NCBI RefSeq assembly: GCF_000942395.1
Contig: NZ_LN812102.1
Span: forward strand, 1,728,155 to 1,792,154
Reading direction: 5' to 3'
Source: Risungbinella massiliensis
GTDB lineage: Bacteria; Bacillota; Bacilli; Thermoactinomycetales; Thermoactinomycetaceae
DNA length: 64,000 nucleotides
A model generated the notes under the pieces. That model searched no databases, had not been told where the DNA came from, and was given only the letters and a program-made list of their open reading frames with translations. Positions 1-12,445 of the stretch are shown in pieces (the stretch's first letter is position 1; each line of letters starts with the position of its first letter). The position numbers were made by a program, and so were the translations under genes.

Positions 1-888
1 GGTGTTTTAATCATCGCTTCTATCGTTACCTTCTTGTTGATTCGCTTCAAACCTGAAAAGGACTTCACCGAACTAAAATTACGTATCCAATCTTGGTGGG
101 TGATGGTTGCGATCTTTTCAATCACGATCATGATCAGTCGTAAGATTTCGATCATTTTCTTTGCTTTTCTCAGTTTTTTAGCACTCAAAGAATATCTAAG
201 CTTGATCCCAACAAAACGTGCTCATCGTCATGTCCTATTTTGGGCATACCTATCGATCCCTATTCAATTCTATTGGATCTATCAGCAATGGTATGGAATG
301 TATATTATTTTTATCCCTGTCTATATGTTTCTGCTCATCCCGATTGTTCTAATCCTAATCGGCGAGAACAAAGGTTTCCTACATTCAGTAGGCTCTATAC
401 ACTGGGGATTGATGTTAATGGTTTTTGGTCTCAGCCATGTATCCTATTTACTAGTTCTCCCTCCAGAAGGAGCGCTAGAAGCTGGTGGAGCTGGACTCGT
501 ACTCTTTCTCGTCGTACTCACTCAGTGTAATGATGTAGCACAATACATTTGGGGAAAATTTCTCGGTAAACACAAAGTCGTCCCAAAAGTGAGTCCTAAT
601 AAAACATGGGAAGGACTTCTGGGAGGCATCATGACCACGATCGGGCTTGCTTATCTGCTCGCGCCTTTGCTTACTCCGCTACAGCCTATTCATATCCTAT
701 GGACGGGAATATTGATCAGTGTTGGTGGATTTATTGGAGATGTCAATATCTCTGCACTCAAGCGAGATCTCCATGTCAAAGATAGTGGAAGCTCCATCCC
801 GGGACATGGCGGAATTTTAGATCGTGTTGATAGTCTCACGTTCACGGCTCCTATTTTCTTCCACTTTGTACGTTATTTCTATTATTAA
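1..888 (+). CDS. cdsA: Phosphatidate cytidylyltransferase, 5' end outside window
   Basis: Integral membrane enzyme that makes CDP-diacylglycerol from phosphatidic acid and CTP for phospholipid synthesis. The frame is open from base 1, so the true start lies upstream. The protein is almost entirely hydrophobic helices. The C-terminal part (bases about 760-832) carries the CdsA signature: KRDLHVKDSGSS, then PGHGGILDRVD, with the Lys-Asp and Asp-Arg-x-Asp residues that bind metal and CTP. The acyltransferase gene follows after 15 bases, so the two probably form one lipid operon. It could be a CdsA paralogue and not the housekeeping enzyme, because many Firmicutes keep cdsA next to dxr. Confidence 0.9.
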   Translation, partial: GVLIIASIVTFLLIRFKPEKDFTELKLRIQSWWVMVAIFSITIMISRKISIIFFAFLSFLALKEYLSLIPTKRAHRHVLFWAYLSIPIQFYWIYQQWYGMYIIFIPVYMFLLIPIVLILIGENKGFLHSVGSIHWGLMLMVFGLSHVSYLLVLPPEGALEAGGAGLVLFLVVLTQCNDVAQYIWGKFLGKHKVVPKVSPNKTWEGLLGGIMTTIGLAYLLAPLLTPLQPIHILWTGILISVGGFIGDVNISALKRDLHVKDSGSSIPGHGGILDRVDSLTFTAPIFFHFVRYFYY

Positions 889-903
889 TAGGAGAGAACG
901 GAC

Positions 904-1542
904 ATGAACATCTTGCGAATTCTCTTTTCTATCATCCTAGTCCGTCCCCTAGTTCAAGTCCTTTTAGGCTTGAAAGTGCGCCACCGAGAGCGTCTGCCAA
1001 GGAAAGGACCTGCAATCATAGTTGCCAATCACAATTCGCATTTAGATACTTTGGTTCTAACGTCTCTCTTTCCTTTATCCATGCTTCGTCACTTACGTCC
1101 CGTTGCTGCTGCAGATTACTTTTTGCGAAACCGATTCGTATCCTGGTTCTCTCTTGGAATCATGAACATCCTGCCAATTCAACGAAAAGGCAGATCTCGA
1201 AAAGAAGACCTCTTTACCAATATCTATGATGCCTTAGCACAACAAGATATTGTCATCCTGTTCCCTGAAGGCACTCGTGGAGAACCAGAAGTACTACAGC
1301 GTAATAAAACAGGGCTCTATCATCTGACGAAACATTGTCCCGATGTCCCAATCTATCCTGTTTTTTTACATGGCCTAGGCAAAACACTGCCGAAAGGGGA
1401 CTATGTACTCATCCCTTTTTTCTGTGACGTTTTAGTAGGAGAGCCATTCTACTATCAAGACGATCGTGGAAAGTTTATGGCACAACTAGATCATCGTATA
1501 GTCGAGCTGGCGAAGGAAGGAGATTTTCAACCGTGGGATTGA
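904..1542 (+). CDS. plsC: 1-acyl-sn-glycerol-3-phosphate acyltransferase (PlsC family)
   Basis: Acylates lysophosphatidic acid to phosphatidic acid, the substrate of the CdsA-like enzyme encoded just upstream. The catalytic NHxxxxD motif is NHNSHLD at residues 42-48, and the substrate-binding motif FPEGTR is at 121-126. One N-terminal hydrophobic stretch (about 3-23) would hold it at the inner face of the membrane. At 212 aa it has the normal length. ATG at 904 follows a TAGGAGAG ribosome binding site. The end overlaps the next start, which suggests translational coupling. Confidence 0.9.
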   Translation: MNILRILFSIILVRPLVQVLLGLKVRHRERLPRKGPAIIVANHNSHLDTLVLTSLFPLSMLRHLRPVAAADYFLRNRFVSWFSLGIMNILPIQRKGRSRKEDLFTNIYDALAQQDIVILFPEGTRGEPEVLQRNKTGLYHLTKHCPDVPIYPVFLHGLGKTLPKGDYVLIPFFCDVLVGEPFYYQDDRGKFMAQLDHRIVELAKEGDFQPWD

Positions 1543-2084
1543 TGCTAGCAGCTTTTGTTTGGGGTCTAGCGGAAGCTACGATCTTCTTTATCATCCCAGA
1601 TGTGATCCTCACCTACATTGCGTTACAAAATATCAAAAAAGCTCTTCTCGCCTGTCTCTTTGCCTTGATTGGTGCTCTTATAGGGGGGACAAGTCTCTAT
1701 TTCTGGAGCTTATCCGACCCTGCTACAGTAATCACGGTATTAAATATTATTCCTGCAATCAATTCGGAGATGATTCAAGAGGTAGAACGATCTCTCCGAC
1801 AAGATGGCTTACTCGCTATGGTCTTGGGACCTACTCAAGGAATACCCTATAAGATATATGCCTCATATGCCTCATACGCCCCTACGGTCGGGATCGGCTA
1901 TCTCACCTTTCTCCTAGCTAGCATCCCAGCTAGACTCATGCGCTTTCTCGCTGTGACCGTGACAGCATGGCTGGTGAGTAAATATGTATTTGGAAAATGT
2001 ACTTTGCGGCAAAAACAGTGGATTCTGAGCTGGGTTTGGGTACTGGTATATGTGACCTATTTTGGGGTGAATCCGTCGGGGTAG
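1533..2084 (+). CDS. Multi-pass membrane protein, possibly VTT/DedA-like
   Basis: 183-aa protein with about five predicted membrane segments. I chose the GTG at 1533 because an AAGGAAGGAGA site lies about 9 bases upstream. An in-frame ATG at 1542 that overlaps the plsC stop (TGATG) is the alternative. The motif GPTQGIPYKIYA near the middle recalls the re-entrant loop of VTT/SNARE-associated (DedA-type) proteins, but that is weak inference. Coupling to plsC and cdsA suggests a role in membrane lipid handling or transport. Function is not recognised with confidence. Confidence 0.6.
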   Translation: MGLMLAAFVWGLAEATIFFIIPDVILTYIALQNIKKALLACLFALIGALIGGTSLYFWSLSDPATVITVLNIIPAINSEMIQEVERSLRQDGLLAMVLGPTQGIPYKIYASYASYAPTVGIGYLTFLLASIPARLMRFLAVTVTAWLVSKYVFGKCTLRQKQWILSWVWVLVYVTYFGVNPSG

Positions 2085-2233
2085 GTATTATTGAAACTAT
2101 ACCATCAGCACTATGTTGTTTTTGATAGCTACCTACGCTATGTTTCTACGTCCAAAATGGTTTGTTCCATCAAGATCGCCTTTTTGTCCATTAGTCTCTA
2201 CGCTCTAGAGCAAATTGATTGCACAAAAAATTT

Positions 2234-2262
2234 GGAGACCATAAACGATGGTCTCCATTTTA
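2234..2262 (+). terminator. Rho-independent terminator of the lipid operon
   Basis: Perfect 9-bp stem GGAGACCAT / ATGGTCTCC with an AAACG loop, preceded by A-rich and followed by T-rich sequence. It lies 150 bases after the last lipid gene and could work in both directions. Confidence 0.8.
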
Positions 2263-2471
2263 ATACCAACTTACGAGTTACTTTCGAAGGCAACTCATAC
2301 TCTTCCGTCTTTTTATCGATCACCTAATATTCGGTCTATTCATTAGATAAAAGAGATGGATTCGGGCGAAGGCAGAGCTAGGCATACCAGTGCTATCTGT
2401 ATTTCGAATAGATAATATGGCATGTCCAAATGACTTTTGTAGCAAAACGAGATTGGAAGCAGGATCTCCGA
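2263..2471. other. Gap without a supported gene
   Basis: With the terminator, the stretch 2085-2471 has no convincing gene. The reading frame at 2091-2327 starts with TTG, has no ribosome binding site and runs through the terminator hairpin. A frame at about 2355-2470 (containing ELGIPVLSVFRIDN) looks protein-like but has no start and could be a scrap of a lost gene. Confidence 0.4.
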
Positions 2472-3161
2472 TCATATGTCTCCTAATTCACGCAAAGTCA
2501 TTTGCCACTCTTTCCCTTCTCTCGCCCAGATCCAATCTTCTGATCTACTAGGATCGCCTTTTTGGCTTTCTACTTCTTTATATGAACTTCCATACTTTTT
2601 CTCGAAATGATCTACCACATCTACAAGATATCGAATACGATCTAGCTTGTCATCAGATGACGCCTTTGAATACGAAAGCATTTCGCTATTCTTTTCATAT
2701 AAAGCAACTACATCAAAAACAGGGATCCGCTCATCATTTGGTGAAATCCAGAGGGTATTTTCCGAAATTCTCGCTTGTTTATTTCGGGTAGTTCTCTCCA
2801 CACCAATAAAACGACCACTTCCAATCCAATTGTTAATGGTCGTAATACTTACTCCAAAAACTTTCGCTAGCTGTCCGGTAGTATATGTTTTTCCTTGATC
2901 CTCTTGAGCGATTTCCGCTACAAGTGCCCCAAGTTTATACAATTCTTCTCTCAGTGAATCCTGTATCCCATCGTAAGGGGATCGTTGAGTAAGTACCTGT
3001 TCTACTTCTTGTTGAAGTGCTAACGGAACCAATGAGGTCTTTCTCAAAAGATTGAACAATACTTTAATGGTAGCACCTGCTTTTAGAGGATCGTTGCCTA
3101 CTTCTTGGATCACACACTCAAACAGCTGGCGTTCCTGCTCACTAATGGACAAGTATATCAC
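2472..3161 (-). CDS. DNA-binding protein with excisionase/MerR-like helix-turn-helix
   Basis: About 229 aa from the GTG at 3161, chosen because GGAGGT lies 6 bases before it; an upstream in-frame TTG has no such site. The first 90 residues are helical and unassigned. Residues about 95-140 (YTTGQLAKVFGVSITTINNW) form an excisionase/MerR-type winged helix-turn-helix, followed by a linker and a charged tail ending at the C-terminus. Such proteins act as transcription factors or as antitoxin-like partners. No toxin gene is adjacent, and the next gene on this strand is over 150 bases upstream. Target and function unknown. Confidence 0.7.
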   Translation of the reverse strand: MIYLSISEQERQLFECVIQEVGNDPLKAGATIKVLFNLLRKTSLVPLALQQEVEQVLTQRSPYDGIQDSLREELYKLGALVAEIAQEDQGKTYTTGQLAKVFGVSITTINNWIGSGRFIGVERTTRNKQARISENTLWISPNDERIPVFDVVALYEKNSEMLSYSKASSDDKLDRIRYLVDVVDHFEKKYGSSYKEVESQKGDPSRSEDWIWAREGKEWQMTLRELGDI

Positions 3162-3279
3162 CTCACTACCTCCATTTAACCCAAACTGCAACCAAACTGC
3201 AAGTTGCTTTTGATTCTAATGTAGGCAGTTAGGAGAGGAAATATTCCTAAACCTACAGAGATAGTCATAAAACATAAAA

Positions 3280-3305
3280 AGACACACCAGTAAACTAGTG
3301 TGTCT
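3280..3305 (-). terminator. Terminator after the small membrane protein gene
   Basis: Stem AGACACAC / GTGTGTCT with an inner AGT/ACT extension and one mismatch. On the minus strand it is followed by TTTTTATGTTTT. It begins 8 bases after the 3313 stop. Confidence 0.75.
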
Positions 3306-3312
3306 GTCTAGC

Positions 3313-3501
3313 CTAGGATTGTGCTTTTTTTCTTATTCGATAGAGTACTAGATTCATAACAGCAAGACTCCAGTTAAGAATGGTTGGTAGTAAACTCCCG
3401 ATAACACTACCAAAACTAAAAGGCTCCATCATAAACAAGATAAGACCAATGATTCCTGCTACAAAATGTACTATTGCTACGTTCATATGATTTATCATCA
3501 T
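3313..3501 (-). CDS. Small membrane protein of unknown function
   Basis: 62-aa hydrophobic protein with two predicted membrane helices (about 8-27 and 35-55) and a basic tail RIRKK. The start at ATG 3501 sits directly behind the long structured leader at 3502-3607, whose last stem (CCTCAGCA / TGCTGAGG) ends at the start codon and holds the AAAGGA ribosome binding site in its loop. The same leader precedes the amylase gene at 3732-5408, whose N-terminus also encodes membrane helices. It is not recognisable as a known family; it could be a small membrane regulator or a holin/bacteriocin-like peptide. Its own terminator makes it a single-gene unit. Confidence 0.6.
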   Translation of the reverse strand: MMINHMNVAIVHFVAGIIGLILFMMEPFSFGSVIGSLLPTILNWSLAVMNLVLYRIRKKAQS

Positions 3502-3607
3502 CCTCAGCACTTCCTTTCATCTAATGAAATTTTCATGCTGAGGGGCTAGACAGTCCCTACAGCATGACTAGTGACATTGAGAACAACGTATCTAGTCACG
3601 CTGTAGG
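3502..3607 (-). promoter_or_regulatory. Structured 5' leader, copy A of a duplicated element
   Basis: On the minus strand this is a 16-bp hairpin (CCTACAGCGTGACTAG with CTAGTCATGCTGTAGG, one G-T pair), then a GGG/CCC hairpin, then an 8-bp stem CCTCAGCA/TGCTGAGG that ends at the start codon of the small membrane protein and encloses its ribosome binding site. Copy B at 5409-5518 keeps the order and the stems, but the sequence differs at many positions. No match to a riboswitch class I know. Confidence 0.7.
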
Positions 3608-3699
3608 CGATAAATTCAATATACTATAAAAACTAATTATAAGCGCAGTATAATCGGTAGTAATATTTGAACATTATAAATATTTTACCTAAAATAAGA

Positions 3700-3726
3700 A
3701 ACCCCCACCCTTTAGAAAAGGTGGGA
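3700..3726 (-). terminator. Terminator after alpha-amylase 1
   Basis: Stem CCCACC / GGTGGG with a short A/T extension. On the minus strand it is followed by GGGTTTCTTATTTT. It begins within 10 bases of the amylase stop. Confidence 0.8.
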
Positions 3727-3731
3727 GCGGT

Positions 3732-5518
<1,787 letters not shown>

Positions 5519-5617
5519 AGGATGAATCTATTATAGTACAGAATTTATTTTTTATAAATCATAATTTTGTGAACGCGAAAACCCTTTCATTAACTATCTG
5601 AGATTTTTCAAGACGAG

Positions 5618-7497
<1,880 letters not shown>

Positions 7498-7785
7498 TTA
7501 AGCAAAAATATCATATAAACTACCTACGTACAAGGTAGTTTGCGAGTCCATAGAATACCCCTTCCATCTCATTGCAGGTAAAACAATAACCTCACCTGTT
7601 GTTGTAGTCAGGATTAGTCGACATAGGTGACTAGGTTTTGGTGTGGCAGTATAAAGTGATTCGGCTATGCCCCCCACCCGTTCCATGCTCCAAGTTTTCG
7701 TGATTTCGTATGGTCCACAGCCCTTTAGACCAATTTCAAAAGAATCTAATTCATTTTTCGTACCTTTCATGTGCAATCTGAGCAT
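7498..7785 (-). CDS. Small hypothetical protein, possibly DUF3970-like
   Basis: 95-aa soluble protein. ATG at 7785 has a strong AGGAGGAGA site 5 bases upstream. The opening (MLRLHMKGTKNELDSFEIGL) resembles the start of DUF3970 proteins, small Bacillus proteins often found in mobile or accessory regions; the rest is not recognised. It is divergent from the HTH-TPR regulator gene. Function unknown. Confidence 0.6.
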   Translation of the reverse strand: MLRLHMKGTKNELDSFEIGLKGCGPYEITKTWSMERVGGIAESLYTATPKPSHLCRLILTTTTGEVIVLPAMRWKGYSMDSQTTLYVGSLYDIFA

Positions 7786-8037
7786 GTTTGTCTCCTCCTA
7801 GAAAAATAATTTATAAAAATTGGAAATCACTTGTCCACACCCCTAGTTTAGTGGGGTATAATACATTACACAAATTTTCAAATATTCATCCTATTATGCT
7901 GTATATGAATAACTTTGTTCGTAGATTTCATTTGTTTTGCTCATTGCCAACGCAGATTACTTTATTGGGAGCAATTTTCTAGCGGAACAAGCGTATTTGG
8001 TCGAATTTTAGGTAAAAAATTTTATAGGGTGTGTTAT

Positions 8038-9405
8038 ATGAAAAAAGAATATGTTTCTGGAAGTTTAGGACAAGCGATCAAGGATGCACGAAAAAAGCTA
8101 AGGTTGAGCCAAATTGATTTAGCAAACGAGTTAGAGATCGGATCTTCTACCGTTAGTATTATGGAAAGGGCTTACAAACAAGTAAGTAGCGAGCATTTAC
8201 AAAAAGTTTGTTCCTTTCTGGGGATTGATCAGGAAAAGTATGCAGAGGAACTAGATTATGAGGTTACTGAACTAGATGTTTTTAGAAGAGTTCAAATCAT
8301 AGAGTTGGAAATGGAAGAGAATCCAGCAACAGCATTAGAGGAACTACGTAGGTATGAGGAACAACGTAAGTTTCTGGTCGGCAAAGAGGACTTGATGTCT
8401 GCCTTCAGTCACTATTTAAGGGGGAAGATAGCAGACAAGCAACGTTTCCCAGAAGAAGCGCTTAGTCACTTCGAATTGGCGATACGGTTTGCGCAAGTAG
8501 TACCAGAGTTGCAATCGAGTAATATGATTGCCGCTTGTTATTACTTGATCAGTCGTATTTACCATCGACAGAATAAGTTGAAAAAAGCGTTGGCTATTAA
8601 TCAGAAGGGGTTCGATACCTTTGACCCACAGGGACAGCATTCCTATTTGTATTACACGCTCTATGTTCATAAAGCATCAATCCTAGAAAAGCTAAACCAA
8701 GATACGGATGCTTTAAAAGTGATCGAAGGAATCTGGGATCATAAAGAATTTCTACAGTTCTCCGATCTCCGGCTGAATATGTACCAAATTAGAGTAGAGA
8801 TTCTAGTCAAACTAGGCAGGTATCATGAAGCGATCCAGATAGCTGAGGAAGGACTTGATCTAGCTAGATTGGAGCGAAATGAGGATCGGAAATTTGAACT
8901 ACTATCCTCCTTAGGTGAGGCACATGCTAGATTAGGCGACCTAAACACTGCCGAAGTCTATTATCAGTTTGCCAGTAAATTGGAGCCTAAGATTCGGGAT
9001 AAACACTTAGCGATCACCACGTATACACAGCTTGGCAAAATTTATATTCAGCAAGGGAACCTCACGAAAGCGGAAGGATTTCTCCAGACTGCCGTTCAAG
9101 TTGGGGAACACCAAGACAACTTTCGACTATGTCGAGCGATGCTAACGTTAGGCGAATGCTACTTTAGACAAAAGAAAGTGAAAAAGGCAACGAATATCTT
9201 GGAGCGCAGCCTCCATCTATGTAGGAAATTAGGTCTTGACGATGAAGTACGTGCTCATCTAGTATTATTAACAGAAATCGCATTCCGTTCAAAATCATCA
9301 GGCTATGAGAACTACTTAGACTCATTACTGAATGAATTGCTCAAAAATCTCCAACAAGGGGGTACTGGGATGTTTGCCTTCGTAAATGAGCCACCTGATA
9401 TATAA
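8038..9405 (+). CDS. HTH-TPR transcriptional regulator (RRNPP-like)
   Basis: 455-aa protein from ATG 8038. Residues about 9-64 form an XRE-type helix-turn-helix (LGQAIKDARKKLRLSQIDLA). The remainder is a helical superhelix of tetratricopeptide repeats, for example GRYHEAIQIAEEGLDLARLE and GNLTKAEGFLQTAVQVGEH. This build is that of the PlcR/NprR/Rap group, which binds short secreted peptides through the TPR domain. The frame extends 41 codons upstream without a start that has a good binding site. I found no downstream pheromone-like gene; the sequence after it is an IS3 remnant. It may sense a peptide encoded elsewhere or not be peptide-controlled. Confidence 0.75.
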   Translation: MKKEYVSGSLGQAIKDARKKLRLSQIDLANELEIGSSTVSIMERAYKQVSSEHLQKVCSFLGIDQEKYAEELDYEVTELDVFRRVQIIELEMEENPATALEELRRYEEQRKFLVGKEDLMSAFSHYLRGKIADKQRFPEEALSHFELAIRFAQVVPELQSSNMIAACYYLISRIYHRQNKLKKALAINQKGFDTFDPQGQHSYLYYTLYVHKASILEKLNQDTDALKVIEGIWDHKEFLQFSDLRLNMYQIRVEILVKLGRYHEAIQIAEEGLDLARLERNEDRKFELLSSLGEAHARLGDLNTAEVYYQFASKLEPKIRDKHLAITTYTQLGKIYIQQGNLTKAEGFLQTAVQVGEHQDNFRLCRAMLTLGECYFRQKKVKKATNILERSLHLCRKLGLDDEVRAHLVLLTEIAFRSKSSGYENYLDSLLNELLKNLQQGGTGMFAFVNEPPDI

Positions 9406-9423
9406 AAGGGTAACTCTATTTGA

Positions 9424-9545
9424 TTGAATTGACCCCTGTCAAGAAGACAAAAATAAAAAAGCACATTTAGGCAACCTGAGTTCTGTATTGATATGGGCTC
9501 AGATTGTTTCGTTTTCTCTGGAAATACTGGTGATTTGTCATGAAA
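9424..9545 (-). mobile_element. IS3-family remnant: terminal repeat and transposase tail
   Basis: Minus strand 9541-9467 encodes 24 residues ending QRKRNNLSPYQYRTQVA and stop, which is the C-terminus typical of IS3/IS150-group OrfB (LSPVEYR pattern). It is followed by a TIR-like end at 9424-9450 (GACCCCTGTCAAGAAGACA). The rest of the element is gone. It lies exactly between the restriction operon and the HTH-TPR gene. Confidence 0.6.
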
Positions 9546-9578
9546 AGTCCCCCTATAGTAGACAATCTACTATAGGGG
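9543..9578 (-). terminator. Terminator of the type I restriction operon
   Basis: Perfect 13-bp inverted repeat (CCCCTATAGTAGA and complement) with a 3-base loop at 9550-9578. On the minus strand it is followed by GACTTTT. It lies 40 bases after hsdS. Confidence 0.8.
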
Positions 9579-9618
9579 ATCATATCAGATTGGTAACCTT
9601 TTTATTTTTCAATTTCGT

Positions 9619-10971
9619 TTATGCTAGTTGATTTTTGAGTGTTTGTTTTAGTTGCTCTAAGGCGCTTTCTTCGGATGGATCATTGGTACCTAGCTCACCT
9701 TGGAATGCTTTTTGGAGAATACTTTCCTTAATAGAACTAATAATGCTTTCAACACTAGTTACTTGTTTTTTTATTTGATCTTCATTGTCTAAGAGCCTTG
9801 TTATATTATCAGCAATGTTTTTTTGTACATCAGGATCTTTAGGAACAGGAACTAATATTTCTCCAAGTTCTTTTTGATTTATTTTTGGTAACACAGATCT
9901 TGAACCAGCTGTAGAAGCTTGTTCAACAAACAATGGAGATAACATAAACCAATAAAGATATGTAGAATAAAGATTTGTAGAGATAGGATACATATCTGCG
10001 CTACAAAGTCCCTCCATATCTACTAAATATACTTTTGATAGATATGGTCGTATTTTAGAGTAAAGAATATGACCAGACCGAAATAAATGTTTCGGACTTT
10101 TAACTCCAGATTCTCTCACTTTTAAATATGATAACAGTTTCCCAGTACCCTTTTCAATATTATCCGGAGCGATCAAGGGTAACTCAAAATGCTCTTTAGG
10201 ATCAACTAAATTAGAATCTACACTTGCTGTTTCTTTAAACTTCTTCCAACTCCAATTGTCAGGAAGATAATAATACCCATTAGAATTTACGTTTTCATCA
10301 TTAGTACTACTTACTGTAGGGTGAAATGCATTATAAAGAATCGTAGCCCTTCGAAGATTATACGATTCCTTCACTTCTTCAATCAACCGTTCGGCTTCAT
10401 CGATTTTGGTAAAAAGGCGTTCTATTTTATCAGCAATTCGTTTTTGTTCATTTATTGGCGGATAAGGTAGAACTACTTGAGCTAAATCATTTTTATTAAA
10501 ACCAGATTGGGCAGACCGTGATAAACTATAAAGCGGCTTTTGAAAATGCTCAGATTTTAGCAACCAATATAAGTACTTTCTGTCAAAATCGTTTTTCGAA
10601 AAAATAACCTTCGCTAAAGCTACATTATAAGCTCCCGACTTACCAGTAAGTATTCTTCCTAATGATGCTCCATAGCGTGCTATTAATATATCTTCAGTTT
10701 GAGCTTTTTTCAAATTACTCTTATCTGGGATATACACTTTGAAGTTATCATTAGCAAAATCTCTGATCTGAAGCAAGCGTACGTATCCTGTTTCTGGGTT
10801 CTCAATAAATTGAGACTTAGGAGGTTGGGTTCCTCCTTGGATATCTAATAAACTAGTAAAGTAAATATATCCCCAATTCTCCGGCACCTCATACGGCTGC
10901 TCTTCTTCTGGTACCAATGCCTCTGCCAGTAGCTCCTCGATCGTCTTTGACTGCTTTTTCTTCTTACTCAT
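9619..10971 (-). CDS. hsdS: Type I restriction-modification specificity subunit
   Basis: Determines the two half-sites that the HsdRMS complex recognises. About 450 aa with two target-recognition domains, each followed by a conserved helical arm: NEQKRIADKIERLFTKIDEA after the first, and VQKNIADNITRLLDNEDQI after the second. That gives the usual internal two-fold layout. I prefer ATG 10971 because GGGAG lies 9 bases upstream; ATG 10977 is two codons earlier. The start overlaps the hsdM stop by 8 bases. The middle is more A/T-rich than hsdM, as is common for exchangeable recognition domains. Confidence 0.92.
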   Translation of the reverse strand: MSKKKKQSKTIEELLAEALVPEEEQPYEVPENWGYIYFTSLLDIQGGTQPPKSQFIENPETGYVRLLQIRDFANDNFKVYIPDKSNLKKAQTEDILIARYGASLGRILTGKSGAYNVALAKVIFSKNDFDRKYLYWLLKSEHFQKPLYSLSRSAQSGFNKNDLAQVVLPYPPINEQKRIADKIERLFTKIDEAERLIEEVKESYNLRRATILYNAFHPTVSSTNDENVNSNGYYYLPDNWSWKKFKETASVDSNLVDPKEHFELPLIAPDNIEKGTGKLLSYLKVRESGVKSPKHLFRSGHILYSKIRPYLSKVYLVDMEGLCSADMYPISTNLYSTYLYWFMLSPLFVEQASTAGSRSVLPKINQKELGEILVPVPKDPDVQKNIADNITRLLDNEDQIKKQVTSVESIISSIKESILQKAFQGELGTNDPSEESALEQLKQTLKNQLA

Positions 10972-12445
10972 CCCCATACACTCCCGATTTTTCCGCTACT
11001 AATAATACTTCTTCTGTTGTCTTATACGTTACTGGCTTGTCTACTTCTTTTAGCTCGGCAATGACTTCATTTAATAGAGAGATCGCTTGTTCCAGTTTGC
11101 CTACCGCTTCTTCTGCCGATTCGATCGGATCTGGTAAGTTCTCGTAGATGGAGAGGGATTCGTCTGCGATGAGACCGATGTCGAGGCTGTCTCCTTTTTT
11201 GGCGATCTCCTCACGGGTAAAGCAGTTCCAGCGTTCGTCATCCACTTTGGTACGATCTTCGGCGGTGTATGCTTCGATGAACTTGTCAAAATGTGCTTCC
11301 GTGAGTGGATTGCGTTTGCCAAAGGATGGCATGTTGGTACGTAGGTCATAAACCCAGACTTGTTTGGTGCTATCTACGTCTGTCTTTTCTCTGGTGAAAA
11401 AGAGGACGTTGGTTTTAACGCCTTGAGCATAGAAAATCCCTGTCGGTAGGCGCAGAATGGTATGAAGGTTGGCTTTGTTCATCAAGTCACGACGAATCTC
11501 TGCCCCGACACCGCTCTCAAACAAGACATTATCCGGCAGGACGACGGCTGCTCTCGCTTTGCCATTGGCACGCAAGGCACGATAGATATGTTGTAAAAAG
11601 TTTAGCTGTTTGTTGGACGTCGTAAAGGTAAAGTCGGATCGGCTGACCCGCTCGCCCCCTTTTTTGGTGCCGAATGGTGGATTGGTCAAGATCACATCGT
11701 AGTTTTTGAGCGATTCTCCTGCGGTAGAGAGGGTATCTCCCAGCAAAATCTCGCCTTGGATATCGTGTAAGAGAGCGTTCATGATCGCCAAACGATGGGC
11801 ATCTTTTACCAACTCCACCCCACCAAATGCTTGATGGCGTTGGAACTCGATCTCTTCTTGGGATAGGTCAAAATAATTATCTGTCTTGCTCCGTACATGG
11901 CGATCAGCAGCAATCATAAAGCCAAAGGTTCCAGCGGCTGGGTCATGGCAACGCTCACCCGGCTGAGGGTCAACTAGTTTTACGATAGTGTCGATCAGGA
12001 CACGTGGGGTAAAGTATTGCCCAGCACCGGATTTTAGCTCGCTGGCGTTTTTTTGCAAGAGTCCCTCATAGAGATCGCCAAGTCCCTCTTCTTTGGCACT
12101 ATACCAATCTAGATCATCAATGGACTTGATGATCTTTTCGAGGTTTTTTGGCTCGCTGATATTGGAGGTAGCGTCGTTGTAGATCTCTTTTAGGAGCGAG
12201 TTATCCGCTTTTCCCAGTTCGATAAGTAGTTGTCGATAGTGATCTTTTAGTGCGATGCCATCTTTTTTAACTAACGAATCCCAGCGATACCCTTCCTCGA
12301 TGATGTAGTCTTGTCCCGTTTCTTTCATCATCTTAAGGAAGAGCAGGTAGGTCAGCTCGGTCACATACTGATGATAGGTAATCCCATCATCTCGTAACAC
12401 ATTACATAGATTCCATAACTTCTGTACAATCTCTTGGTTGGTCAT
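10964..12445 (-). CDS. hsdM: Type I restriction-modification N6-adenine methyltransferase subunit
   Basis: 493-aa modification subunit that transfers a methyl group from S-adenosylmethionine to adenine at the site set by HsdS. It has an N-terminal helical HsdM domain, the SAM-binding motif I DPAAGTFGF near residue 167, and the catalytic NPPF motif (ILTNPPFGTKKGG) near 253. ATG directly follows the hsdR stop (TAAATG), with GGAG inside the end of hsdR, so hsdR and hsdM are translationally coupled. Full length and intact. Confidence 0.95.
   Translation of the reverse strand: MTNQEIVQKLWNLCNVLRDDGITYHQYVTELTYLLFLKMMKETGQDYIIEEGYRWDSLVKKDGIALKDHYRQLLIELGKADNSLLKEIYNDATSNISEPKNLEKIIKSIDDLDWYSAKEEGLGDLYEGLLQKNASELKSGAGQYFTPRVLIDTIVKLVDPQPGERCHDPAAGTFGFMIAADRHVRSKTDNYFDLSQEEIEFQRHQAFGGVELVKDAHRLAIMNALLHDIQGEILLGDTLSTAGESLKNYDVILTNPPFGTKKGGERVSRSDFTFTTSNKQLNFLQHIYRALRANGKARAAVVLPDNVLFESGVGAEIRRDLMNKANLHTILRLPTGIFYAQGVKTNVLFFTREKTDVDSTKQVWVYDLRTNMPSFGKRNPLTEAHFDKFIEAYTAEDRTKVDDERWNCFTREEIAKKGDSLDIGLIADESLSIYENLPDPIESAEEAVGKLEQAISLLNEVIAELKEVDKPVTYKTTEEVLLVAEKSGVYGDE

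Noticed and set aside
2091-2327. 78-aa open frame after the lipid operon
   Set aside because: TTG start with no ribosome binding site, runs through the terminator hairpin and has no protein-like composition.
3502-3607. T-box or known amino-acid riboswitch for the duplicated leader
   Set aside because: No T-box consensus AGGGTGG-type sequence and no specifier loop; the controlled genes are not amino-acid genes.
5570-5590. A second cre-like sequence (TGTGAACGCGAAAA) upstream of alpha-amylase 1
   Set aside because: Three mismatches to the CcpA consensus and more than 150 bases from the start codon.
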